Under the pieces are notes generated by a model that was not told where the DNA came from, did no database searches, and saw only the letters and a program-made list of their open reading frames with translations. A DNA stretch of 64,000 nt, from NCBI RefSeq assembly GCF_039511225.1, contig NZ_CP154261.1, positions 992,001 to 1,056,000 on the forward strand, in the 5' to 3' direction. This stretch comes from Sphingobacterium multivorum (GTDB lineage Bacteria; Bacteroidota; Bacteroidia; Sphingobacteriales; Sphingobacteriaceae). A program made the translations under genes and the position numbers. Within the stretch, counting starts at the first letter, position 1; the number at the start of each line of letters is the position of its first letter. This document shows, in pieces, positions 55,061-64,000 of this stretch.

Positions 55061-57424
55061 TTATTCGCTTCTTAAGGTTTTTACAGGATTTGCTAATGTT
55101 GCTTTAATCGCTTGGTAACTAACGGTTAATAAGGTGATGATTAGCGCGGTTAAGCCTGTGATAGCAAAGACCGTCCATGTAATTGATATGCGGTAGACAT
55201 AATCTTCGAGCCATGATTCCATTAGCAGATAGGCTAAAGGGGCTGCGAGTAAAAAGCCAATACCTGTGAGCCAAATGTATTCTGTGGAAAGTAGTCGCCA
55301 CAAGCCAAGTTCTGATGCGCCCAATACTTTACGAATGCCAATTTCTTTTTCTCGTTGCTCCGTAAGAAAGGAAACCAGCGCGTAGAGACCAAGACATGAA
55401 ATGAGTATGGCCAGCCCTGTAAATAAACTGGTTAAGCTCTTGATCATTTCCATCTGTTGAAACTCTTTGGCATATTCCTGATCCGTAAAGGTATAATCAA
55501 AAATAAGATCAGGATCTATACGGTTGAATGCTGCGGCAATAGCTTTTAGGTTTTGTTTGACATCTTGATTTTCATCCAGTTGAAGCGTTATTTTATTCTT
55601 TGGTAAAAATTTTAGAAAATAAGCCGTCGGTGTAATGGATTTGAACGGTGATTCGGACAGCGTATTCTGGATAATACCCACGATATGGTAATCAATACCG
55701 GCACGTGAAAGTTGTTTGCTGTTTAGGTCGGTGACTCCCATAAATTTGGCCGCAGCTTCGTTCAGAATAACAGCTGTTGAATCTGTTTTGAAATCTTTTG
55801 AAAAATTGCGTCCTTTTATAAAGTTCCATTGTACAGTATTAGCAAAGTTTTCATCCACGGTGAAGATCCCCATGATCGCACCGTCCCTGGTATCATTACC
55901 CTGCCAATTAAAGCCACCACCCGTTAAGGATAGGTGGTTGACAAAGTTGGAAGAAAGGGAAGCATCTTTAACTAAACGCTGACCGATTAAATCCTTTCTA
56001 AGAACATCAAAGTTTTTGACGATAGTTGAATTGGATGAAGTAATATTTACCAAATTTGAACTTTTATAACCTATTGGACGGTCCTTGGTATAATGCAATT
56101 GCTGAATCACCAGATAAGTGGATATCATCAGGAAAATAGAAATCGCAAATTGTACGATCACCATTGCCTTTCTACTTCTTGATCCGCCTTTTCGGTTGTT
56201 GATCTTACCTTTAAGTGCAAGAATTGGATTAAAAGCCGATAGAAATAATGCCGGATACATACCCGCTAAAAGCCCTATAACGCCTATTCCTAATAGAGAA
56301 TAGCCATAAAAACGAATATCCGCAAAAGGGATATGCAATGAAGTATGTGTAATCGTTTTGACCCAAGGCAACAGCAGTGTAGCGAATAGAACAGCGATCA
56401 AAAATGCGCAGGCTACCGCTAGGATTGACTCAACAAGAAAGCCTGCAATAAGCTGCCGGCGGTTGACGCCAACAGACTTTAAAACCCCGATTTCTTTTCC
56501 TCTTTTTAGGCTTCTCGCCGTACTCAAGTTAATAAAATTAATACTGGCCAATAAAATGATGAATAGGCTTATCCAAACAAACATCCATACATATTGAATC
56601 TGCCCGCCTACGTTCTTTCCATTTTTAAATGAATCGTATAAATGCCATTTGGACATGGGATGTAGTAAAATCTCCGGTTTTATGTCTGTCAATTTTTTAT
56701 TAATGATATTTGTCAGTTTATTTTCCAAAGCGGGAACAAAGGCATCATTGTCGATCTTGGCGAAAGTGCTAAAAAAGCAGCTGGACCAGCTTTCTTCTAT
56801 GCCTTGGTTTTTAGCAAGGTAATCGACAAATGGCAATATATAATCTAGGCCATAAAAAGTGTTGTTTTCAGGAATATCTTTATATACACCTTGAACAGTA
56901 TATTGTTCCTTACCATTCAATTGAAGAATTTTTCCGACAGCATCGGTCTGATCAAACAGTCGCTTTGCTAAGGACTCAGAAATAATAATGGTTGATGGGC
57001 TGATTGGGGTAGCATTGTCACCTTTGAGGGACTCAAGGGAAAATAATTCGGCGAATTTTCCCATGGCATAGAATCCCGGTGCATTAAGCTTTTTATCACC
57101 TACTTTAAGATTGTTGCTTTCCATATTGGTGACCAAAGTGGCATCTGGCATTTCATTTTTGAAATCAGACGCGATCGTTTTGACCAAGGGAATGGGGGTG
57201 GAGCGATCAGTAGATTTTTCGTCATTGAAAGTCCCCGTCATCATGACCTGATAGATATGCTGATAATTACTGTAATGCTTATCAAAAGAAAATTGCTTTA
57301 GTACCCATAAAGTACTGATCAGCGCAACAGTAAACCCCAGTGCTAGTCCCAAGATATTAATTGTTGTATTTAAGGGACTGCGCTTCAAATTTCTCAGCGC
57401 TGTTTTAAGGAATAATCGAATCAT
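55061..57424 (-). CDS. FtsX/MacB-type ABC permease, array member 8
   Basis: 787 residues, the shortest complete member. The start is MIRLFLKTALRNLKRSPLNT. FtsX block 1 reads NLSTARSLKRGKEIGVLKSV followed by GVNRRQL, with the usual RK changed to LK. Block 2 is FLTEQREKEIGIRKVLGASE. The tail is ANPVKTLRSE, the most deviant in the array. It is the last gene of a unit entering from the right (permeases 11, 10, 9, 8), 32 bp after permease 9. Confidence 0.93.
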   Translation of the reverse strand: MIRLFLKTALRNLKRSPLNTTINILGLALGFTVALISTLWVLKQFSFDKHYSNYQHIYQVMMTGTFNDEKSTDRSTPIPLVKTIASDFKNEMPDATLVTNMESNNLKVGDKKLNAPGFYAMGKFAELFSLESLKGDNATPISPSTIIISESLAKRLFDQTDAVGKILQLNGKEQYTVQGVYKDIPENNTFYGLDYILPFVDYLAKNQGIEESWSSCFFSTFAKIDNDAFVPALENKLTNIINKKLTDIKPEILLHPMSKWHLYDSFKNGKNVGGQIQYVWMFVWISLFIILLASINFINLSTARSLKRGKEIGVLKSVGVNRRQLIAGFLVESILAVACAFLIAVLFATLLLPWVKTITHTSLHIPFADIRFYGYSLLGIGVIGLLAGMYPALFLSAFNPILALKGKINNRKGGSRSRKAMVIVQFAISIFLMISTYLVIQQLHYTKDRPIGYKSSNLVNITSSNSTIVKNFDVLRKDLIGQRLVKDASLSSNFVNHLSLTGGGFNWQGNDTRDGAIMGIFTVDENFANTVQWNFIKGRNFSKDFKTDSTAVILNEAAAKFMGVTDLNSKQLSRAGIDYHIVGIIQNTLSESPFKSITPTAYFLKFLPKNKITLQLDENQDVKQNLKAIAAAFNRIDPDLIFDYTFTDQEYAKEFQQMEMIKSLTSLFTGLAILISCLGLYALVSFLTEQREKEIGIRKVLGASELGLWRLLSTEYIWLTGIGFLLAAPLAYLLMESWLEDYVYRISITWTVFAITGLTALIITLLTVSYQAIKATLANPVKTLRSE

Positions 57425-57456
57425 TTTATGCTGTTGTTTTGGTTATCAAATATAAA

Positions 57457-59838
57457 CTATTCATCGTGCAAACTTTTTACAGGATTGGCGTATGCCGCTT
57501 TGATGGACTGGAAACTCACCGTAAATAATGCAATAGCAATGGTTATCCCCGCCGCATATAGAAATATGGTAAATGGGAGCGTCGTTCTAAAAGCAAAACC
57601 ATCGAGCCAATTTATGCTGAAATATACAGCGATTGGTACTGCGATGACATTGGCTAAGACGACTAAGAGTAAAAATTCCTTGTTTAATAATTGTATAATG
57701 CTAAATACCGTTGCGCCAAGGACCTTTCTGATACCAATTTCTTTGGTCCTAACCTGTGCAGTATAGGTACATAGCCCTAAGAGTCCTAAGCAGGATATGG
57801 CGATGGCGATCAGGGCAAAAAAATTGAATAAGGTGCCTTGTTTCTGCTCATTCGTATATTGCTTTTGATAACTCTCATCCAGGAAACTATAGGTCATCGG
57901 CATATCATCATAGTAACTTTTCCAGATGTGTTGCAGGGAGTTTAATGCGGATTTTGTACCCGAAGCTGATGTTTTGATGTATAGCTGCCAGCAATCTGTT
58001 GGACTATATTGAAAGGCCATGGGCTCAATCTTTTGTCTGGCGCTCGCGTAATTAAAATCTTTTACAACCCCAATAATAGTTCCTGGAACTGTTCGAATAC
58101 GTAAGCGTGCACCAATGGGATCTTTTAAACCCATTTCCCGTGCTGCCGTTTCATTAATAATGAAATGTGTTGAATCGGCCGTTGAGCCTGTAAAATTACG
58201 ACCTTGCGTAAGTTTTATCTTAAAAAAGTTGAGCGCAGATTGATCGGAATAGGTCATGTTGAACCAAAGATTTGATTTACTGGGCTTCCCCTCCCAATCG
58301 TTGTCTCCAGTTGAAGCTCCACCATAAACCATATCCCGGCCAAGACGGATAACGTCATCAATATCCTTGTTTTTTAGAAGTTCGGTTTTGACAGCATCAA
58401 AATGTTTGGACATTTTTGGTGCCATAGCAACGGAAATAATATGATCCTTTTCGTAGCCTAGATTTTGATGTTTTATAAAATCCAATTGTCGGCCAATAAC
58501 GATTGTCAAGGTAATAAGGATGATGGAAACCGTGAACTGTAAGATAACCAATATCTTCCGTGCACTGGAATTTTTAAAGGCAAATCTACCTTTGAGCACC
58601 TTAATCGGATCAAATTTGGATAAAAGCAGGGCAGGATATATACTTGTAAGTGCCAGTGTTCCCACAAGCATAATCAGCACGCTTATCCATAGTGTAGGAT
58701 TAAAGAATTGTAGGGAAATCTGCTTCCCCGAGAAATTATTAAACAAGGGGAGGCCAATAAATACTAGCGCAAGTGCCAATGTTGATGCAATGACAAATAG
58801 TATGGTTGTTTCCAATATAAATTGAAAGAAAAGCTCTTTTTTACCAGCGCCGATAACTTTACGTATCCCCACTTCTTTTGCGCGCGACAACGACCGTGCT
58901 GTAGAAAGATTGATATAGTTAATACTTGCGATAATAAGAATCATAATCGCTACGCCTATAAAAACTCGAACATTGTCAATTCCACCATCACTACCGTCCA
59001 TTTGATAGAGATGCATTTTTGCCAAAGCTTGTGTGACATAGGGAACAGGGGCATCCTCAGGTTTGTTCCTTTCGTGTATGGCTTGTAACTTTTGTGTAAC
59101 TGCAGTTATATTTGCGTCCGGTCGCAGCAGCAAATAAGTTTCGAATGAAAAATTGGACCAATCTTCATCCATGGAAGATAAAAAGGTCTTATTATCATAG
59201 GTCGTTTTGTTTTTGATATAAGCCCTTTCATTAAATCTCGAAATGGGAAGCAGAACCTGAAATTGAAAAGTAGAGTTTTCTGGATAATCGGCTATGACAC
59301 CTGTGATGACACATAGGTCTTCTATACCCAGTGTCACAGTCTTTCCAATTGGATTTTCATCACCGAAATACCGACGTGCCGTGCGCTGCGTAATCACAAT
59401 GGAATTGTTGTCGGGGAATGGTTGTTGTGGATTGCCCTGTAGTAGCGGAAAATCGAAAACGGAGAAATAACTGGGGTCTACAAATGCAAAGTTCTTTTCA
59501 TTAAACCTCTTCTCTTTGTATTTGAGGGCGGCATCTCCAATTTTAAAAATGCGTACTGCATCTTGGACTTCAGGAATTTCCTTTTTTGCAAAACTTCCTA
59601 CAGGAGCAATGATGGATCCAAAGATTCGTTTTGATATCCCTGTCCCTCCTTCGATACCAATTTTGTAGATGGAGCGCTGATGTTTATGGAACCGGTCAAA
59701 GGACAGCTCGTCCTGAATCCACAGTAAGAGGAATATCCCCACAACCAATCCTGCTGTTAGTCCTAAAATATTAATGGCACTGTAGAATTTATTAGAAAAA
59801 ATACTTCGCCATGCGGTTTTGATGAAGTTCTTTATCAT
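57457..59838 (-). CDS. FtsX/MacB-type ABC permease, array member 9
   Basis: 793 residues. The start is MIKNFIKTAWRSIFSNKFYS. FtsX block 1 is NYINLSTARSLSRAKEVGIR plus KVIGAGK; block 2 is CTYTAQVRTKEIGIRKVLGA; the tail is ANPVKSLHDE. Its second periplasmic domain includes TAREMGLKDPIGARLR and GTIIGVVKDFNY, the shared motif of the MacB-PCD fold. Preceded by permease 10 at 70 bp; that gap holds no sigma-54 or dyad motif. Confidence 0.93.
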   Translation of the reverse strand: MIKNFIKTAWRSIFSNKFYSAINILGLTAGLVVGIFLLLWIQDELSFDRFHKHQRSIYKIGIEGGTGISKRIFGSIIAPVGSFAKKEIPEVQDAVRIFKIGDAALKYKEKRFNEKNFAFVDPSYFSVFDFPLLQGNPQQPFPDNNSIVITQRTARRYFGDENPIGKTVTLGIEDLCVITGVIADYPENSTFQFQVLLPISRFNERAYIKNKTTYDNKTFLSSMDEDWSNFSFETYLLLRPDANITAVTQKLQAIHERNKPEDAPVPYVTQALAKMHLYQMDGSDGGIDNVRVFIGVAIMILIIASINYINLSTARSLSRAKEVGIRKVIGAGKKELFFQFILETTILFVIASTLALALVFIGLPLFNNFSGKQISLQFFNPTLWISVLIMLVGTLALTSIYPALLLSKFDPIKVLKGRFAFKNSSARKILVILQFTVSIILITLTIVIGRQLDFIKHQNLGYEKDHIISVAMAPKMSKHFDAVKTELLKNKDIDDVIRLGRDMVYGGASTGDNDWEGKPSKSNLWFNMTYSDQSALNFFKIKLTQGRNFTGSTADSTHFIINETAAREMGLKDPIGARLRIRTVPGTIIGVVKDFNYASARQKIEPMAFQYSPTDCWQLYIKTSASGTKSALNSLQHIWKSYYDDMPMTYSFLDESYQKQYTNEQKQGTLFNFFALIAIAISCLGLLGLCTYTAQVRTKEIGIRKVLGATVFSIIQLLNKEFLLLVVLANVIAVPIAVYFSINWLDGFAFRTTLPFTIFLYAAGITIAIALFTVSFQSIKAAYANPVKSLHDE

Positions 59839-59908
59839 TTTTTATGGGTTTTTAAGTTCTTAATATATGTTATGCACAGGAGTACGCTTATTGCTTTTAC
59901 CGGCTGAT

Positions 59909-62317
59909 TTATTCATCCCTTAGACTATTGATCGGATTTGCTTTTGCTGCAAAGACACTTTTGGTTGATAGGACAAGACTCGCAAATGCAATCAACCCCA
60001 AGGCAGAAAGTCCAAAAATCCAAGGGCTTATCGTGGTTCGATAAACAAAGTCATTGAGCCAGCTCTGCATAAAATAATACGCAATCGGAAAAGCGACCAA
60101 ACAGGCTATGCCAACCAGCGAAAGCAAATTTTTAAGTAGTAGAAATGTGATCTGGAAAACAGATGCCCCCAATACTTTACGGATTCCAATTTCCTTTGTG
60201 CGTTGATTTGCCGTAAATATGGCTAATCCAAATAAACCTAGGCCAGCAATCAGGATTGAAAGCCCTACTGCCCATGATAGAAGCTTAGAAAGCTGTTTTT
60301 CTTGGGTGTAGAAATTTTGGACGACATCATCCAAAAATTTCAGATCCAGTTCATCGTCTGGAAAAACAGATTTGTAACTGCTCGTTATTCTATCGATGGT
60401 ATTTTTCCAGTTTTCGGGATGTGATTGGTCCAATGCAATATGGAGTACGTATCCTTCCTTACTGCCTGTATACAAGACTGGTTTAACCGCCTGTCGGGCA
60501 GAGGCTAGATCAAAATCCTCCATTACACCAACGATGATATTCTGCCCATTTTCGAAGGTTTTACCAATGGCATCCTGTGGATCTTTGATATGCAGTAGCT
60601 CAAGTCCTTTTCTATTGATCAGCATTTCACTGGTTGAATCCAGTAAACGTATATTTCTTCCTGCCAGAAGTGGAATCCGATAGACTTCCAAATAATTTTC
60701 ATCACCTGAGCGGCTGTCAAATGTTAGCGATTCCTTCGTTGGTGACTGATCATAAGTGATTGCTGTGGTCATCCAGCCGTTCATTGCGGGGGCAATGTTT
60801 CCAAAACTAATAGCTTTGATATCCGTTAGTTTTTTGAGCTCATTTTTAAGGACGATACCTTTAGCAGAATTTTGGAAAGCTCCAGGAATATTGATATTGA
60901 CGATGGCGTCTTTCTGAAAGCCCATGTCTCGATGGGAGACGTAATTGATCTGCCGAACAACAACGAGTACACAAATCAGAAAAGCCTGAGCTAAGACAAA
61001 TTGAAAAATAGTCAGTGCTTTGCGGACCCATACGCTTCGGGAAAGATTGGTGTTTTTTCCAAGCTGGTTTTTGAGTGCCAATACAGGAGCGTATCCTGTC
61101 AATACCCAAGCTGGATAAAACCCCGCAAGAATGGTGACCACGATAAGCTGCCCGAATAGGAATAAAGTGATAATGGTTTTGTCTAACCGGTCTAAACTTA
61201 AGTTTTTGGGAATAAATCCTTCAAAAACATGTAAGAACAAAGGAAGCAATAAAACAGCGAGTACTGTTGCCGATAAGGTAATCAGAAATGTCTCTAGTAA
61301 GAATTGTTTAATTAATGTTGCCTTAGAGCTACCCAATGTCTTGCGAATACCCACTTCTTTAGCTCTTTCAATGGATTGTGCTGTGGATAGATTGATAAAA
61401 TTTACTGCCCCTAGGGCTAACAGGAAGAATGCCAGTAAAATGAGGTTGCGAAGTGCTTCTGGATGAGTCGCTTCATAATTAAATCGCGTGTCGAAATGAA
61501 CATCAGATAAGGCTTGTAATTCAAGCTTATCGTTGATTTTTTCACCTTCTTTGTATTTATATTTTTTAAGGAGATTAGCAATATTTCGTTCCAGAAGATG
61601 CGGATTGCTCTGTGCTTTTGTCTTGATGAGTACCTGATGTGAATCAGAGATGCTGTTCCAAGCTTCCCAACTATACATCTTTTTTAGGTTGTTGTCTTGG
61701 ACGATGGTCGCATCAGCGATAAAACTATCAAAATTAAAATCCGAATTATGTTGTGGATTTTCGATTACACCAGCGACCTGAAGTGGGATGCTATCTGCAT
61801 AAATGATGGTTTTGCCAATTACATTTGCAGGCAGTTCTTTTCCATAAAACTTTTCTAGTGTTTTCTGTGTAAGGATAATATTTCCGGATGAATTCAAAGC
61901 CTTAGCACTTCCAGCCAACCATTTCGAAGGGAAAATATCGAAGTATTGACTGTTGGTGAAAGCCATCTTTTGCTCTTTTGGAAAAGTTTGGAATTTATCC
62001 GTCGCGGTTGAAACTTTTAGTTTGGGAATATGGCTTCGATAAATGGGGGCTACTGCTTCTAAGTTCGGTAATTCCGATTCCATGGTACGAACCAATGGTA
62101 CGTAAACACCGGCATTTTTAAATTCACCATTATTGACAACACGATAGACCTGTTCTTGATTTGGAACGTGTTTATCAAAACTGTAGTCGTATTGGATCAT
62201 TAAGAAAATAACCAGTGTTGCGGTTATGCCAATGGCTAGGCTGATGATATTGATAAACGTGATCAGCTTGTGTTTTTTTAGAAAACGAAAGGCTGTTTTT
62301 AGCGAATTTACAATCAT
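59909..62317 (-). CDS. FtsX/MacB-type ABC permease, array member 10
   Basis: 802 residues. The start is MIVNSLKTAFRFLKKHKLIT. FtsX block 1 is NFINLSTAQSIERAKEVGIR plus KTLGSSK; block 2 is LAIFTANQRTKEIGIRKVLG; the tail is ANPINSLRDE. Block 2 resembles that of permease 5 (same FTANQR wording), while the first half resembles permease 11, hinting at exchange of halves between copies. It lies 47 bp after permease 11. Confidence 0.93.
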   Translation of the reverse strand: MIVNSLKTAFRFLKKHKLITFINIISLAIGITATLVIFLMIQYDYSFDKHVPNQEQVYRVVNNGEFKNAGVYVPLVRTMESELPNLEAVAPIYRSHIPKLKVSTATDKFQTFPKEQKMAFTNSQYFDIFPSKWLAGSAKALNSSGNIILTQKTLEKFYGKELPANVIGKTIIYADSIPLQVAGVIENPQHNSDFNFDSFIADATIVQDNNLKKMYSWEAWNSISDSHQVLIKTKAQSNPHLLERNIANLLKKYKYKEGEKINDKLELQALSDVHFDTRFNYEATHPEALRNLILLAFFLLALGAVNFINLSTAQSIERAKEVGIRKTLGSSKATLIKQFLLETFLITLSATVLAVLLLPLFLHVFEGFIPKNLSLDRLDKTIITLFLFGQLIVVTILAGFYPAWVLTGYAPVLALKNQLGKNTNLSRSVWVRKALTIFQFVLAQAFLICVLVVVRQINYVSHRDMGFQKDAIVNINIPGAFQNSAKGIVLKNELKKLTDIKAISFGNIAPAMNGWMTTAITYDQSPTKESLTFDSRSGDENYLEVYRIPLLAGRNIRLLDSTSEMLINRKGLELLHIKDPQDAIGKTFENGQNIIVGVMEDFDLASARQAVKPVLYTGSKEGYVLHIALDQSHPENWKNTIDRITSSYKSVFPDDELDLKFLDDVVQNFYTQEKQLSKLLSWAVGLSILIAGLGLFGLAIFTANQRTKEIGIRKVLGASVFQITFLLLKNLLSLVGIACLVAFPIAYYFMQSWLNDFVYRTTISPWIFGLSALGLIAFASLVLSTKSVFAAKANPINSLRDE

Positions 62318-62364
62318 TGTTGCTGTGTTTTTGTTAACCCTACAATTTGATAAACTATGTGTTG

Positions 62365-64000
62365 CTATTCGTCCCGTAAGCTATTTACGGGATTTTGGAT
62401 AGCTGCCTTGATCGATTGAAAACTAATAGTCAGCAGCGTTGCAAACAAAGCCAGACCGGCGCCCAGAATAAATGGACTTGCGGTCAGATCAATGCGGTAA
62501 TAAAAGTCTTCAAGCCATTTGCTGCACATCCACCAGGTCAATGGTGCGGCAATAAGAATGCTGATTAAAATAAGCTGTACAAAGTTTTTGGCGAGTAAAT
62601 GGAAGATATTGGGAATACTTGCACCCAAAACTTTACGGATACCGATCTCTTTGCTGCGTTGGAAAGCTGCAAGGGTAATCAGTCCAAATAGACCCAGGCA
62701 GCCAATTAAGATGGCAACAATTGTACTCACGTTAATTAATTTGCCCAGATTTTGCTCTTTTTGATAGAGTGACGCAATCGTTTCATCGTAGAACTTTATT
62801 TCTATGGGGAGTCCCGGAAAAAATTGCGTATATACTTTGTTGATCGCTTCAATACTGGTTTTCCATTCTTTGCTGTTTCCCGATAGTTTTATATTGAAGG
62901 TATAGGCACCACGGCTAAAACTGCGCAAAGCCAAAGGCGTGATCTCTTTATAGAATTCCTGGGCATGAAAATCTTTAATAACGCCAACGATCGGGAAGGT
63001 ACTGTCTTCTTGACCAATTGACTTCCCGATGGCATCTTGAGGCGAATTGAAGCCGAAAGCCCTGACAGCAGATTCATTAATAATATAAGCATTGACAGTA
63101 TCTGACTGCGGTAGATTGCTGCCCGCAATTAACTTCATGTCATAGACAGCGATATAATTCGGATCCGCATTTTTAAAGAAAATATCCGATGAAATTTTCT
63201 CTTTTAAGGTAGGGTCTTGTCGATGAAACCAAGAGGAGGAGTAATTGTTTGTTAAAGGCTTGCTACCAATTGAGACCGCCGCAACCCCTTTTATCTTTTG
63301 GATCTCGTGCAGAAGTGTTTGTTTCTTACGCTGGTCAATTTTTTCCTCGTAAAACTTGTTGACAAGTTTGGACGGGAGGTCAAAAGTGACTACTGCATTT
63401 TTGTCAAATCCCATATCCTTGTTGAGCGTATAGGAGAGTTGTTGGCCGATGATAAGGGCTGAAACTGTAAAAAATTGAGCAATAAAGAATTGGAATACAA
63501 TTAACGTCTTCCGGAGGTTGATTTGTGTTTTTCCAATTTGAAACTGCTTGCCAGCCCGAAATAAATTGACAGGCTGTACCTTTTTAATTAACCAAGAAGG
63601 ATATGCCGAGGAAATTAAAGTCGTTACGGTCAGTAAAATTGCGATAAACAGCATGGATGTCGTCGAACTTGTAAAATCCTTTACTTTCTCCGGAATCATT
63701 TCTTGAAAATAGAAAAAGGCCAGTTTCGTCAGAAAGACCGAACAAACAAGTGCAATAGCAATGGTTAAAAGCGATTCAAAGATAATTTGGCTAACCAATT
63801 TTCCCTGACTACTTCCCAATGTTTTACGGACACCAATATCTTTACTCCGCGCTGGTATTTGTGCCGTACTAAGATTGATATAGTTGATACAGGCCAAAAG
63901 CATCAGAAAAGCAGCTACGGCAATTAACCCATAAATAACGGTTTTGCTTGTTCTTTCGGCGTACCATTCTTTTATGTGGACTGCAAAATGGGAATCTTTT
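62365..64000 (-). CDS. FtsX/MacB-type ABC permease, array member 11, partial (5' end outside window)
   Basis: The reverse frame stays open to the right edge, giving 544 visible residues. The first internal ATG at 63903 is not the true start, because upstream codons (AERTSKTVIYGLIAVAAFLM) continue the expected membrane segment. FtsX block 1 is NYINLSTAQIPARSKDIGVR plus KTLGSSQ; block 2 is ITLAAFQRSKEIGIRKVLGA; the tail is QNPVNSLRDE. It shows that the array continues beyond the window. Confidence 0.92.
   Translation of the reverse strand, partial: KDSHFAVHIKEWYAERTSKTVIYGLIAVAAFLMLLACINYINLSTAQIPARSKDIGVRKTLGSSQGKLVSQIIFESLLTIAIALVCSVFLTKLAFFYFQEMIPEKVKDFTSSTTSMLFIAILLTVTTLISSAYPSWLIKKVQPVNLFRAGKQFQIGKTQINLRKTLIVFQFFIAQFFTVSALIIGQQLSYTLNKDMGFDKNAVVTFDLPSKLVNKFYEEKIDQRKKQTLLHEIQKIKGVAAVSIGSKPLTNNYSSSWFHRQDPTLKEKISSDIFFKNADPNYIAVYDMKLIAGSNLPQSDTVNAYIINESAVRAFGFNSPQDAIGKSIGQEDSTFPIVGVIKDFHAQEFYKEITPLALRSFSRGAYTFNIKLSGNSKEWKTSIEAINKVYTQFFPGLPIEIKFYDETIASLYQKEQNLGKLINVSTIVAILIGCLGLFGLITLAAFQRSKEIGIRKVLGASIPNIFHLLAKNFVQLILISILIAAPLTWWMCSKWLEDFYYRIDLTASPFILGAGLALFATLLTISFQSIKAAIQNPVNSLRDE

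Noticed and set aside
62365..63903. Shorter permease starting at the internal ATG 63903
   Set aside because: The frame continues open to the window edge and its codons extend the expected membrane segment, so the gene is simply cut by the window.

Overview
The window looks like chromosomal DNA of a Bacteroidota bacterium, most likely family Sphingobacteriaceae (Sphingobacterium or a close relative). Pointers are the AT-rich intergenic regions, Bacteroidota-type promoters (TAnnTTTG -7 boxes), BshA (bacillithiol synthesis), an IleS of about 1,140 residues, the order yceD-rpmF-plsX-fabH-accB-accC, and long arrays of 800-residue FtsX/MacB-type permeases. The assignment is by inspection only. I saw no tRNA, rRNA, CRISPR array, insertion sequence or phage gene.

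Positions 1-35100 are ordinary housekeeping and metabolic DNA. From the left: the 5' part of an M28 peptidase gene (cut by the window edge); a reverse-strand group ileS, dksA/traR-like, lspA; an IscA-like Fe-S carrier; glyA; an intergenic block of 11-bp repeats; an ECF sigma factor; a YugP-type zinc protease; ffh; a compact nuoA-nuoB-purK-purE group; a Tat-exported sugar-isomerase-like protein; pyrH-frr; bshA; a DUF1003 protein with arfB; a BlaI repressor with an M56 peptidase carrying two TonB-like domains; a lipoprotein; cbpM-cbpA; a second M28 peptidase; rpiB; tatC; the fatty-acid/phospholipid group yceD-rpmF-plsX-fabH-accB-accC; queH; a lipoprotein of unknown function; and a SirB1-type transglutaminase-like protein.

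Positions 35200-64000 are the striking part. One MacB/LolD-type ABC ATPase is followed, all on the reverse strand, by ten complete and one partial permease gene of about 790-815 codons, with no further ATPase. Each permease is a fused double MacB unit, and all end in a conserved tail (mostly SLRDE). The array is broken only by a small HTH gene and a divergent gene of unknown function (43743-44786).

In four gaps I read what appears to be the same regulatory cassette: a sigma-54 -24/-12 promoter and, 53-55 bp upstream, a pair of 16-bp dyads (TGTTCG-n4-CGRACA type) whose centres lie 21-22 bp apart. This divides the array into at least five transcription units that could be switched on together by one sigma-54 enhancer-binding protein. 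That activator, and any TolC or adaptor partner, is not in the window and may lie beyond the right edge. A short frameshifted permease relic next to one cassette suggests the array has gained and lost members.
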